64,000 nucleotides of DNA. Source: CAWCGU01 sp963795195. GTDB taxonomy: Bacteria; Actinomycetota; Thermoleophilia; Solirubrobacterales; 70-9. The position numbers and the translations under genes are program-made. This document shows positions 26,355 through 35,133 of the stretch, piece after piece; position 1 is the stretch's first letter; every line of letters begins with the position of its first letter. The stretch spans positions 2,790,001 to 2,854,000 of the forward strand of contig CAWCGU010000006.1 of the NCBI GenBank assembly GCA_963795195.1. Direction: 5' to 3'. Below the pieces are notes generated by a model. It was not told the origin of the DNA. It worked only from the letters and a program-made list of their open reading frames with translations, and ran no database searches.

Positions 26355-27457
26355 CGCGACGGCAAGCCTCGCGGAGTCCTGATGAGGCCGCATCCGCTTT
26401 CGAACCCGCGCAGGGTCTCGAGGACGAGCGGACCCAATGTCGAGAGGTCGTAGCCGCCTTCCTGGACGACGACCGTTGGCAGCTCCAGCGCACCCAGCGT
26501 GCGCCCGGCGGCCCCGAACGCCTCGGGGGTGACCTGGAGCGGGCTTTCGGGGTCGGCGGCGGCTGCGTCCACGCCGAGGGCGACGACGAGCGCCTTCGGC
26601 CGGTGGCTCCGGGCCCAGTCCGCGAGCTGTGAGACGGCATCGAGCCAGGCGCTGTCATCGGCTCCCGGCTTCAGTGTTCGGTTCAGATTTGCTCCCTGCC
26701 CGTCGCCGGCGCCGATCTCCCCCTCGAAGCCGAGCAGGTGGGGGAACCAGCCGGCTCCCGGATCCACGTGGACCGAACCGGTGAGCACGCCCGGGTCTTC
26801 GTAGTAGATCGCCTGCGTTCCGTTGCCATGGTGGGCGTCGATGTCGAGTACGGCCACGGGGCCGCCGACGCGCTCGCGGAGGCTGACGGCGGCGATCGCG
26901 GCGTTGTTGAGGTAGCACGACCCGCCGCAGGCACCGCGGGTTGCGTGGTGGCCTGGTGGGCGGCAAGCCGCGTAGGCGGCGGCCGCGCCATTCGCGACCA
27001 GCTCGGCTGCGGTCAGGGCGGCATCGGCAGCCGCCCGCACCGCTTGCCAGGTGCCGGGACCGATCAGCGTCATCGTGTCGTAGACGAAGTAGCCGGCTTC
27101 CGCGGAGGCGGCCGCGGGTCGAGTCGCTTTCACCCCTTTCACCACCTCGGGATGCGGGAAGAGGTAGGGCACGACGCGGGGCTGTCCCGGATTCTCGGTC
27201 AGTCCGGCGGCCTCCCAGTCGCGCCACGCCCGCTCGAGGTAATCGAGGAGAGCGGGGTCGTGGACCGCGCTGAGCGCCTCGTCCGAGTGCGGGCGGGACT
27301 CGACAACATCGGCGCCGGCTTCCGTCAAGGTCTCGATGATGCTGGCGAGACGCTCGGGCCGCTCGGTGCCTGGGCCGTGGACTCCGACCCAGACCTCGCC
27401 GCCGGGCTCATGCAGGAGCTGACGTTCGCTCCAGACGACCGGGATCGCGAGGGCCAT
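26351..27457 (-). CDS. Histone-deacetylase-fold amidohydrolase (acetylpolyamine amidohydrolase-like)
   Basis: A 368-residue zinc-dependent deacetylase of the HDAC/acetoin-utilisation superfamily. Motifs: RPPGHHATRG (His170-His171), DIDAHHGNGTQ with zinc ligands Asp207 and His209, GVDAAAADP supplying the third Asp, and EGGYDLSTLG with the catalytic Tyr. Bacterial members remove acetyl groups from acetylpolyamines, acetyl-lysine or related amides. The gene is divergent from the kdd operon across a 167-base gap, so it may supply deacetylated substrate to it (inference). ATG 27457 is chosen because family members start near the VVWSE strand; an earlier GTG (27481) is possible. Confidence 0.85.
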   Translation of the reverse strand: MALAIPVVWSERQLLHEPGGEVWVGVHGPGTERPERLASIIETLTEAGADVVESRPHSDEALSAVHDPALLDYLERAWRDWEAAGLTENPGQPRVVPYLFPHPEVVKGVKATRPAAASAEAGYFVYDTMTLIGPGTWQAVRAAADAALTAAELVANGAAAAYAACRPPGHHATRGACGGSCYLNNAAIAAVSLRERVGGPVAVLDIDAHHGNGTQAIYYEDPGVLTGSVHVDPGAGWFPHLLGFEGEIGAGDGQGANLNRTLKPGADDSAWLDAVSQLADWARSHRPKALVVALGVDAAAADPESPLQVTPEAFGAAGRTLGALELPTVVVQEGGYDLSTLGPLVLETLRGFESGCGLIRTPRGLPSR

Positions 27458-27513
27458 CAGCGTCTCATACCACAGGGACACCCGGAACTCGGCCCGCCGA
27501 GGCGGGATTTCGA

Positions 27514-27609
27514 CTTGTACAAGGTGTCGCACCGAGCGTCGTTCTTATGGCCGCGAAGCTTCGCTCGTGCTCCCTGCGACGCGTGTACGGTTCAGCCACA
27601 GGTTTGTAC
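27514..27609. promoter_or_regulatory. Divergent control region of the kdd operon with two palindromes
   Basis: The gap between the deacetylase and kdd holds two perfect palindromes: CTTGTACAAG at 27514-27523 and GCGAAGCTTCGC at 27553-27564. The pentamer TGTAC recurs at 27516, 27584 and 27605. Such spacing is compatible with a dimeric repressor or activator acting on both genes. No regulator gene is adjacent, and I cannot identify a convincing -35/-10 pair. Confidence 0.35.
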
Positions 27610-27624
27610 TCCGCGGTGAGTCAT

Positions 27625-28665
27625 GTGCTCGACATCCGGCAGCAACTCGGCGCAGACCGAGTGCTGGAGCCGCGCGGGGCGCTGCCGCAGCCTGCAGAGC
27701 GCCTGGACCCCGGCGAGCCGGTGCGGCCGTTCGAGTTCGAAGTTGCCGTCGAGCGCCTCTGCCTGGACTCGACCTCCCACCGCAGCCTGATCGAGCGGGC
27801 CGCCGGTGACAGCGCCGCGATCAGCGAGCGCATCCTCGAGATCGTCGACTCGCGGGGGAAGATGCACAACCCCGAGACCGACTCGGGCGGGATCCTGCTG
27901 GGCTCCGTCAGCGCCGTCGGCGAGCGGGTCTCTGAACCGCCGGCACTCGGTCAGCGCATCGCCACTCTCGGTTCGCTGACGCTGACCCCGCTGCGGCTCG
28001 AGGCGATCAGCTCTCTCGATCCCGATTCCCCCCAAGTCGAGGTCAGCGGCAGCGCCTACGTTTGCGATCGCGCCGCCTGGGCGCCGATGCCCGACGACCT
28101 TCCCGAGTCGCTCGCGCTGACCGTCTTCGACGTCTGCGCCGCTGCCTCCCACACCCGAGCGCTGGCGCCGACCGGGGGGACCGTTTACGTGCTCGGCGCC
28201 GGGCATGCAGGCTCGCTGGCGCTCGCCGCCGCCCGCGACTCGGTGGGTGCTGGCACCGTGGTCGCGATCGACATCGACCCCGATGCGGCAGGCCGGGCGC
28301 TGGAGCTTGGGCTCTGTGACATCGCGGTCGCCGCCGACCTGCGCGACCCGCTTGCTGCGCTCGACGCCGTGAGCTCGGCGGGGGCCCCGCCGGCCGACCT
28401 CTGCGTCGTCGTCGTCAACGCGACCGGCTGTGAGGCGGGCTCGATCCTGCTGACGGCTGATACCGGCACGGTGCTCTTCTTCTCGATGGCGACCAGCTTC
28501 TCGGGCGCGGCGCTGTCGGCCGACGGCCTTTCCTCGCGGGCGCGGATCGTCGTCGGCACCGGCTTCAGTCCCGACCGTGGTGACTATGCGCTGGAACTGG
28601 CCAGACAGTCCCGGGCGCTACAAGCCGCGCTTTCGCTGGAGGGCGCGGAAAGGAGTACGGCATGA
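27625..28665 (+). CDS. kdd: L-erythro-3,5-diaminohexanoate dehydrogenase
   Basis: A 346-residue NAD(P)-dependent dehydrogenase that oxidatively deaminates L-erythro-3,5-diaminohexanoate to 3-keto-5-aminohexanoate in the lysine fermentation pathway. Recognised by ADRVLEPRGALPQPAERLD at the N-terminus, the family-specific RGKMHNPETDSGGILLG, and the Rossmann motif VLGAGHAGSLALAAAR. I chose GTG 27625, preceded by GGTGAG, because known Kdd proteins start about here; the frame extends to an ATG at 27547, but that start would place a palindrome inside the gene. First gene of a ten-gene operon; it overlaps kce by 4 bases. Confidence 0.87.
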   Translation: MLDIRQQLGADRVLEPRGALPQPAERLDPGEPVRPFEFEVAVERLCLDSTSHRSLIERAAGDSAAISERILEIVDSRGKMHNPETDSGGILLGSVSAVGERVSEPPALGQRIATLGSLTLTPLRLEAISSLDPDSPQVEVSGSAYVCDRAAWAPMPDDLPESLALTVFDVCAAASHTRALAPTGGTVYVLGAGHAGSLALAAARDSVGAGTVVAIDIDPDAAGRALELGLCDIAVAADLRDPLAALDAVSSAGAPPADLCVVVVNATGCEAGSILLTADTGTVLFFSMATSFSGAALSADGLSSRARIVVGTGFSPDRGDYALELARQSRALQAALSLEGAERSTA

Positions 28666-29492
28666 GCGCGTGGAATGCGGACCCGGTCGTCGTCACCGTC
28701 GCCGTCACCGGCGCCGACGTCTTCCGGGAGAACAATCCCAACATCCCCTACACGACCGAGGAGATCGCGGCCTCGAGCATCGAAGCCGCGGTGGCCGGCG
28801 CCACGCTCGTGCACCTGCACGTGCGCGAGGACGACGGCACGCCGAGCGGGCGCCCGGAGCTCTTCGTTGACGTCATCGAGCGCATTCGCGCGGGCTCGGA
28901 CCTGCTGACGATGGTCTCGACCGGCGGTGCCAATGACATGACGATCGCGGAGCGAACGACGGGCCTCGAAGCGAAGCCAGATATCTCCGGCGTCGAGTCC
29001 GGGTCGATGAACTTCGGTGACGAGACGTTCATCACTCCTCCGCCCGCGGGCCGCGGGATCATCGAGCGTGCGCTCTCGATGGAGATCGCGCTCGAGGTCG
29101 AGGCCTTCGACGTCGGCCACGTCGTCAGCGCGGTGCGCTGGCTGGAGGAAGGGATCCTGCCGTCGCCGCTTCGGATCAACCTTGTCTTCGGCGTCCCGGG
29201 CGGTATCGACGCCTCACCGGAAGCGCTCGACGCGATGCTGCGACCACTGCCCGATGACGCCTTTTGGACAGTCACCTGTATCGGCCGGCACCACCAGCGG
29301 ATGCTCGGGCTTGCGCTGCTTCGCGGCGCTCCCGGAATTCGCACCGGACTCGAGGACGTCGCCTACCTGGCCAAGGGTGTGCTTGCCCCTTCGAACGCCG
29401 CCCTCGTCGAAATGGCCGTCTCGCTGGCCGGCACCCTCGGCCGTGAAGTTGCGAGCGTGGAGCAGACCCCGGACCTGCTGAGCCTTGGCTGA
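28662..29492 (+). CDS. kce: 3-keto-5-aminohexanoate cleavage enzyme (BKACE family)
   Basis: A 276-residue zinc enzyme that in the lysine pathway joins 3-keto-5-aminohexanoate with acetyl-CoA to give 3-aminobutyryl-CoA and acetoacetate. Zinc ligands His51 and His53 are in LVHLHVRED, and the catalytic group Arg237, Glu241 and Asp242 is in GIRTGLEDVAYLAKG, matching the R-x3-E-D pattern of characterised Kce. BKACE enzymes as a family accept varied beta-keto acids, but the adjacent kdd makes the Kce substrate most likely. ATG overlaps the kdd stop (ATGA). Confidence 0.87.
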   Translation: MSAWNADPVVVTVAVTGADVFRENNPNIPYTTEEIAASSIEAAVAGATLVHLHVREDDGTPSGRPELFVDVIERIRAGSDLLTMVSTGGANDMTIAERTTGLEAKPDISGVESGSMNFGDETFITPPPAGRGIIERALSMEIALEVEAFDVGHVVSAVRWLEEGILPSPLRINLVFGVPGGIDASPEALDAMLRPLPDDAFWTVTCIGRHHQRMLGLALLRGAPGIRTGLEDVAYLAKGVLAPSNAALVEMAVSLAGTLGREVASVEQTPDLLSLG

Positions 29493-30447
29493 CGGGCGGA
29501 TCAAGCCGCCGGCGCTGCCGGAGTCGGCGACGATCGCGGTCGTCGCGCCGGCGAGCCCGCCGCAGACACGCTCGGAGATCGAGCAGGCAACCGCCTACTT
29601 CGAGAGCCTTGGCCACCGCGTTGTCTTCGGCCCGAACCACCGCAGCGTCCATGGGTACCTGGCCGGCACCGATGCCGAGCGGGCGGCCGACCTCCAGTGG
29701 GCGCTGAGCGAGCCGGGGATCGACATGGTCCACACGCTGTGCGGCGGTTACGGCGCGGCGCGCCTGCATGACCTGATCGACTGGAACGTGCTTGGTGACC
29801 CGCGGATCGTCTGCGGCTTCAGCGACATCACCGCAGTGCATCTGGCGCTCGCCGCCCACGCCGGCTGGGTCACCTTCTACGGGCCGAACTTCCTGCGCTT
29901 CACGCGACGCAAGAACGAGCTCACCGACGAGACCAAGGAGTGGTTTCACCGCGCCTTCCAGCCACAGCCTCTCGGCCGGGTGTTCGAGGACCCCGAGGAT
30001 CCCTATGTGCTGACCATCTCCGACGGGGTCGCCGAGGCACCGCTTGCCGGAGGCTGCCTGACGTTGCTCTGCGCCAGCATCGGTACGCCGTTTGAGGTCG
30101 AGACGGATGGCTGCGTGATCGTGATCGAGGACCTCAACAGCGAGCTCTACCTGATCGACACCGCCATCAACCACCTGATCCGAGCGGGCAAGCTGGAGAA
30201 CGCGGCCGGCCTGGTCTTCGGCACCAACGTCAACCTCAACTACCAGACGGTGCCTGAGGGCCCCGAGTCGGTGCTCTCACTGGAGGAGATGCTCGATGAG
30301 CTGATCGCCCCGCTGGGGATCCCGGCGATCGCAAACGTCCCGGTCGGTCACGGCAAGCACATGGCGACGATGCCGCTGGGCGCCAGGGTCCGGCTCGACG
30401 CCGGCGCCAAGACACTCGATGTGATCGAAGCGGCGGTGGTGAAATGA
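29485..30447 (+). CDS. S66 family LD-carboxypeptidase / MccF-like serine peptidase
   Basis: A 320-residue cytoplasmic serine peptidase of family S66. The nucleophile is Ser113 in VCGFSDITAVHL, with Glu215 (VIVIEDLNSELYLID) and His289 (ANVPVGHGKHMATMPLG) completing the triad. Family members are LD-carboxypeptidases that trim muropeptides and MccF enzymes that cleave amide bonds of peptide-nucleotide antibiotics. There is no signal peptide. The TTG start at 29485 lies 8 bases inside the end of kce. In this operon it probably cuts an amide bond in the imported compound (inference). Confidence 0.87.
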   Translation: MADGRIKPPALPESATIAVVAPASPPQTRSEIEQATAYFESLGHRVVFGPNHRSVHGYLAGTDAERAADLQWALSEPGIDMVHTLCGGYGAARLHDLIDWNVLGDPRIVCGFSDITAVHLALAAHAGWVTFYGPNFLRFTRRKNELTDETKEWFHRAFQPQPLGRVFEDPEDPYVLTISDGVAEAPLAGGCLTLLCASIGTPFEVETDGCVIVIEDLNSELYLIDTAINHLIRAGKLENAAGLVFGTNVNLNYQTVPEGPESVLSLEEMLDELIAPLGIPAIANVPVGHGKHMATMPLGARVRLDAGAKTLDVIEAAVVK

Positions 30448-32282
30448 GATTCGCGGCCTCCCGGCTGTCGCGACTCGGGACGGGCGCCTGGATGCTGGCC
30501 ACCGTTCTGACGCTTTACCTCGGGCTCTCGGTATCCGGCCCCGCGCCGGTCGCGGCTCAGGACGAGGGCGGAACCTCGGTGCTCAAGATCGGCTGGGGCC
30601 AGGATCCGACCAGCCTCAATCCGTTCGTCGGACTGGACGAGGAGGCCTACACGATCTGGGCGCTGATCTGGGATCAGATGGTCAACTTCGATCCCGAGAC
30701 CTTGGAGCCGGTGCCGGGCATCGCCGAGAGCTGGGAGGTCTCCGAGGACGGCAAGACCGTCACTTTCAAGCTCGCCGACCGGGTCTGGTCCGACGGCGAG
30801 CCGATCACTTCGGCGGACGTCAAGTACTCGCTGAAGACACTCGGCGAGGAGGGCGACCTGTTCGCCGGCTACACGACAAACGTCACCTCGGTCGAGACCC
30901 CCGACGAGGAAACGGTCGTGATCGAGACGAGTCAGCCGGATGCCCGCGTGATCGGCGGCCTCTTCATCTACATGCTGCCCGAGCACATCTGGGGAAAGCA
31001 GTCGATCGACGACCTCACCGGCAGCTACAAGCCGGAACTGCCGATCGTAGGCAGCGGCCCCTATGTCGTCACCGAGTACGAGCGCGGCCGCATCCTGACG
31101 CTGGACGTCAATCCCAACTGGGAGGGCGAGGAGCCCGGCTTCGACGAGATCCAGTTCATCAAGTACGGCACCGAGGACGCGGTCGAGCGGGCCCTGCAGC
31201 TCGGCGAGATCGACGCCGACCTCGAGGTTCAGAACACGACGTTCGACCGCCTCGGCACGGAGCCCAACATCGAGACCTTCCGCAGCGCCTCGCCGGCCTA
31301 CACCGAGCTCGCCTTCAACCTCTGCCCGGCGGACCTCTGCCCGGACGCCGAGTTCAACCCGGCGATCCAGGAGCAGGCGGTGCGCCAGGCGATCGGCTGG
31401 GCCGTCGACCGCACCAAGATCAACCAGATCACGACGCTGGGCACCTCGTTCATCGCCAACGGCATCCTGCCGGACTACTACAAGGCGTTTTACGAGGTTC
31501 CCGAACTCGACTACAACCCACCGGACCTCGATCTCGCCGATCAGCTCCTCGACGAGGCCGGCTGGATCGAGAACGGCGAGGAGCCGCGCACCAAGGACGA
31601 CATGGAGCTCTCCTTCAACCTCTACGTTCGGGCGGAGGCCCAGCAGGACATCCAGGCGGCAAAGCTCGTTTCGGAGATGACGAGACCACTCGGGATCGAG
31701 ATGAGCGTCGAGGTCGTCAGCGTGGGCAAGCTCACCGAACTGACCGTGCAGAAGGTGGACGGCAAGCCGGCGCCCGCGTTCGACAGCTTCATCTGGGGCT
31801 GGGGCGGGGACCCCTACGACCCGAGCTTCCTGCTCGGGCTGCTGACCACCGAGGAGATCGGCGGCTCCTCGGACGCGTTTTACTCCAACCCCGAGTACGA
31901 CCGCCTCTTCAACGAACAGGCCGGCGAGTTCGACACCGAGCTGCGCAAGCAGCTGATCGAGCAGATGGTCGCGATCACGCAGGAGGACCTTCCCTATCTG
32001 GTGCTGACCTACGACCCGAACCTGCAGGCCTACCGCAGCGACCGCATCGCCAACGTCGAGCCGACCTGCCCTGCGGGGGAGACGGGCGACCTGCTCTGCG
32101 AGGCGGTCTCATACGAGCCCCTGCTCTCGCTGGCTCCAGCCGAGGGGGGCGGGGCCGCGACCGTCGACGACGGTTCCTCGCTTGTGCTGGTCGGCCTGGC
32201 GCTCTTGATCGGAGCCGGCGGCGGCTACCTGGTCGGACGCCGGGGACGGCGCGACAACGAGCCCCTGGAGCTAGATGGTTGA
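30444..32282 (+). CDS. Dipeptide/oligopeptide ABC transporter substrate-binding protein with C-terminal membrane anchor
   Basis: A 612-residue SBP_bac_5 (cluster C) binding protein that captures a peptide-like ligand outside the membrane. Signal peptide at residues about 14-40 ending PVAAQ; core motifs include LKIGWGQDPTSLNP, IAESWEVSEDGKTVTFKL, IVGSGPYVVTEYERG and FDSFIWGWGGDPYDPSFLL. There is no lipobox cysteine. Instead a hydrophobic helix near residues 580-598 followed by GRRGRR suggests anchoring by a C-terminal transmembrane segment. ATG overlaps the S66 stop. It serves the permeases and ATPases encoded next. Confidence 0.92.
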   Translation: MRFAASRLSRLGTGAWMLATVLTLYLGLSVSGPAPVAAQDEGGTSVLKIGWGQDPTSLNPFVGLDEEAYTIWALIWDQMVNFDPETLEPVPGIAESWEVSEDGKTVTFKLADRVWSDGEPITSADVKYSLKTLGEEGDLFAGYTTNVTSVETPDEETVVIETSQPDARVIGGLFIYMLPEHIWGKQSIDDLTGSYKPELPIVGSGPYVVTEYERGRILTLDVNPNWEGEEPGFDEIQFIKYGTEDAVERALQLGEIDADLEVQNTTFDRLGTEPNIETFRSASPAYTELAFNLCPADLCPDAEFNPAIQEQAVRQAIGWAVDRTKINQITTLGTSFIANGILPDYYKAFYEVPELDYNPPDLDLADQLLDEAGWIENGEEPRTKDDMELSFNLYVRAEAQQDIQAAKLVSEMTRPLGIEMSVEVVSVGKLTELTVQKVDGKPAPAFDSFIWGWGGDPYDPSFLLGLLTTEEIGGSSDAFYSNPEYDRLFNEQAGEFDTELRKQLIEQMVAITQEDLPYLVLTYDPNLQAYRSDRIANVEPTCPAGETGDLLCEAVSYEPLLSLAPAEGGGAATVDDGSSLVLVGLALLIGAGGGYLVGRRGRRDNEPLELDG

Positions 32283-32315
32283 TTTCAAATCCTCTGGAGG
32301 AGTGAGGTCAGCCGC

Positions 32316-33284
32316 GTGAGCGGCCGCTGGCTTGCGGGCAAGGTTGGCGCGGCGCTGCTGACGCTGCTGTTCGTGATCGTCTTCAACTTCTTCCTCTTCC
32401 GGGTGATGGGCGATCCGACCACGCAACTCGCGCGCCTGCCTCAGGCGACCCCGGAGGAGATCGAGAAGCTGCGCTCCGACTACGGCCTCGACCGGCCCCT
32501 GGGCGGCCAGTTCCTCGACTACATGGGCGACACGCTGACCCTCGACCTCGGCGTCAGCCAGCGCTCCCGTGAGGACGTCTGGGACGAGATCCTCGACGCG
32601 CTGCCGTGGACGCTGCTGCTGGTCGGCACAGGCACGCTGCTGGCGACGCTGATCGGAAGCTGGCTGGGGGTGATCGCCGCAACCCGGCGCGGCAAAAAAA
32701 CCGATGACGGGCTGCTCGGCTTCAGCCTTTTCACCTACGCCGCGCCCGAGTACTGGATCGGGATCATCCTGATCCTCGTCTTCGCGGTCTGGCTCGAGGT
32801 CTTACCCGCCGGGCTGCAGATGACCCCCGGCGTTGAGTTCACGAGCTGGATCGCAGAGGTCCAGGACGTCGCGGAGCACCTGATCCTGCCGGCCACGGCG
32901 ATGACGCTGATGCTGCTCGGCCAGTACTTCCTGATCATGCGATCGTCGATGGTCGACGTCCTCACCGAGGACTTCATCACCGTCAAACGGGCTACCGGCC
33001 TGCGCTGGGAGCAGGTCGTCAGCCGCCACGCCGTGCCCAACGCGCTGCTGCCGCTGGTGACGCTCTCGGCGATTCAGTTCGGCGCCGTCGCCGGCGGCGC
33101 GATCACAATCGAGACGATCTTCTCCTGGCCGGGGCTCGGCGAGCTCAGCTTTCAGGCGATCAACGACAAGGACTTCCCGGTCTTGCAGGGCACCTTCCTG
33201 GTCTTCTCGGCCGGGGTGATCTTCGCCAACCTGCTCGCAGACTGCCTCTACTTCGCCCTCGACCCGCGGGTGCAGTCGCGTTGA
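32316..33284 (+). CDS. dppB: Peptide ABC transporter permease, DppB type
   Basis: A 322-residue inner-membrane permease. An N-terminal transmembrane helix, the periplasmic stretch FRVMGDPTTQLARLPQATPE and the pattern LRSDYGLDRPLGGQFLDYMG are typical of DppB/OppB. The C-terminal half holds the conserved cytoplasmic EAA-like loop (KRATGLRWEQVVSRHAVPNA). The GTG start follows 33 bases after the binding protein gene, with GGAGGAGTGAGG upstream, so this is the only gap in the operon with its own strong ribosome binding site. Confidence 0.93.
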   Translation: MSGRWLAGKVGAALLTLLFVIVFNFFLFRVMGDPTTQLARLPQATPEEIEKLRSDYGLDRPLGGQFLDYMGDTLTLDLGVSQRSREDVWDEILDALPWTLLLVGTGTLLATLIGSWLGVIAATRRGKKTDDGLLGFSLFTYAAPEYWIGIILILVFAVWLEVLPAGLQMTPGVEFTSWIAEVQDVAEHLILPATAMTLMLLGQYFLIMRSSMVDVLTEDFITVKRATGLRWEQVVSRHAVPNALLPLVTLSAIQFGAVAGGAITIETIFSWPGLGELSFQAINDKDFPVLQGTFLVFSAGVIFANLLADCLYFALDPRVQSR

Positions 33285-34129
33285 GCGAGCAGACCACACG
33301 AGAGCTGCTCTTCGGCAGCTGGCGCGGCCGCATCGGCGTCTCGATGCTCGGGCTGTTCCTCTTCGTCGCGGTCTTCGGCACCTTGCTCGCGCCCGACGAT
33401 CCCTACGCCTCGAGCCTCGACGTGCTCGCCTCGCCGAGCTGGTCACATCCGCTGGGGACGACCGAGCAGGGTTCGGACGTGTTCTCCCAGCTCCTGGTCG
33501 GCGCCCGCGTCTCGATAGTCGTCGGCTTCGCCGCCGCGGCGATCTCGGCAGTGCTCGGCTCGGTCGTCGGGCTCACGGGCGGCTACTTCGGCGGCTGGAC
33601 AGACCGCATCCTCGACGGTCTGGAGAACTGGTTCCTGGTGATTCCGGCGCTGCCGCTGATGATCGTGCTGGCGAGGCTGCTCGACCCCTCGCTGACGGTG
33701 CTGATCGTCGTCATCGGCCTGACCTCGTGGGCGGGAACCGGCCGGATCGTGCGTGCCCAGGTGCTGACGCTGAGGGAGCGCGCCTTCGTCGAGCGCGCCC
33801 GCGCTCTCGGCGCCTCCGACGCCTACATCATCCGCACCCACATCCTTCCCAACACGCTGCCGCTGATCTTCGCCAACACCGTGCTGATCGTCGCCGTCGC
33901 GATCCTCTCCGAGGCGTCGCTGTCGTTCCTCGGACTCGGCGACCCGACCCGGATCTCCTGGGGGACGATGCTCGAGAACGCGTTCGAGGCCGGGGCGCCC
34001 AGCGCCGGGGCCTGGTGGTACCTGATCCCGCCCGGACTCTGTATCACCCTGCTGGTCCTCTCGGTGGCGCTGCTCGGCTACCTCTTCGAGGAGCACATCA
34101 ACCCGCGCCTGCGGGAGGGGCTGAGATGA
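33281..34129 (+). CDS. dppC: Peptide ABC transporter permease, DppC type
   Basis: A 282-residue permease partner of DppB. Signatures: HPLGTTEQGSDVFSQLLVGARVS, the EAA loop ERARALGASDAYIIRTHILPN, and LSEASLSFLGLGDPTRISWG near the C-terminus. About six transmembrane segments are visible. TTG start at 33281 overlaps the previous stop by 4 bases, and its own stop overlaps the next ATG. Confidence 0.93.
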   Translation: MSEQTTRELLFGSWRGRIGVSMLGLFLFVAVFGTLLAPDDPYASSLDVLASPSWSHPLGTTEQGSDVFSQLLVGARVSIVVGFAAAAISAVLGSVVGLTGGYFGGWTDRILDGLENWFLVIPALPLMIVLARLLDPSLTVLIVVIGLTSWAGTGRIVRAQVLTLRERAFVERARALGASDAYIIRTHILPNTLPLIFANTVLIVAVAILSEASLSFLGLGDPTRISWGTMLENAFEAGAPSAGAWWYLIPPGLCITLLVLSVALLGYLFEEHINPRLREGLR

Positions 34130-35133
34130 GCGCGTTGCTCGAGGTCGAGGGGTTGTGCGTTCACCACGGCGAGCACGCGATCGTCGACGGCGTGGATTTC
34201 GCGATCAACCCGGGGGAGGCGCTCGGCCTCGCCGGCGAGTCGGGTTGCGGCAAGACGACGACGGCGCTGGCGCTGATGCGGCTGCTGCCCCCGGCGCTGT
34301 CGCAGTCGGGAACGATCACGCTGCACCCACCGGGGGCGGCAAAGCCGGTCAACATCGGCCGCCGCACGGAGACGGGGATGCGCTATGTGCGCTGGCGCCA
34401 CGTCTCGCTCGTCTTCCAAGGGGCGATGAACTCGCTCGACCCCGTCCAAAAGATCGGCGACCAGATCGAGGAGGCGATCTGTCTGCACGAACGCCGTCCT
34501 GCCAGGCAGGAGCTGCGCAAACGGATCGACGAGCTGCTCGGCACGGTCGGGCTGACCGCGGGTGTGGCCGACCGCTACGCGCACCAGGTCTCCGGCGGCC
34601 AGCGCCAGCGCGTGATGATCGCTCTCGCGCTGGCCTGCAATCCGTCGCTGGTGATCGCCGACGAACCGACGACCGCCCTCGACGTCGTCATGCAGGCCCA
34701 GGTCCTGCAGCTGCTCGAGCGCCTGCGCGAGAGCCTCGGCCTCTCGTTGATCTTGATTTCGCATGATCTCGGTGCGCTCGCCGAGACATGTGACCGGGTG
34801 GCGATCATGTACGCGGGACGGATCGTCGAAACCGGGTCGGTGCAGGCCGTCTTCTCCGATCCCCAGCATCCCTACACGAAGCGCCTGCTCGAGTCGCTGC
34901 CGGTGATCGGCGGGGAGCGCGGGCTCGCGGTGCCGATCCCGGGTCACCCGCCGGACCCGGGCGACCCGCCGCCGGGCTGCGCCTTCCACCCTCGCTGCCC
35001 ATACTCGCAGGCGCGCTGCCGTGAGCTGCCGGCGCTGCGCGAGCTGCGCCCGGGCCATCACGCCGCCTGTCACTTCGCGCCCTGGGACGAGTGGCCCGCT
35101 CCGGCGCCCGTCGAGATCGGAGCGCAGGAGTGA
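34126..35133 (+). CDS. dppD: Peptide ABC transporter ATP-binding protein, DppD type
   Basis: A 335-residue ATPase. Walker A GESGCGKTT at 37-45, signature VSGGQRQRVMIALAL, Walker B VIADEPTTALD, and H-loop ISHDLGALAETCDRVAIMYAG. The C-terminal oligo/dipeptide extension has the four-cysteine pattern (CAFHPRCPYSQARCRELP plus a later Cys) seen in DppD/OppD proteins that bind an Fe-S cluster. ATG at 34126 overlaps the dppC stop (ATGA). Confidence 0.93.
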   Translation: MSALLEVEGLCVHHGEHAIVDGVDFAINPGEALGLAGESGCGKTTTALALMRLLPPALSQSGTITLHPPGAAKPVNIGRRTETGMRYVRWRHVSLVFQGAMNSLDPVQKIGDQIEEAICLHERRPARQELRKRIDELLGTVGLTAGVADRYAHQVSGGQRQRVMIALALACNPSLVIADEPTTALDVVMQAQVLQLLERLRESLGLSLILISHDLGALAETCDRVAIMYAGRIVETGSVQAVFSDPQHPYTKRLLESLPVIGGERGLAVPIPGHPPDPGDPPPGCAFHPRCPYSQARCRELPALRELRPGHHAACHFAPWDEWPAPAPVEIGAQE

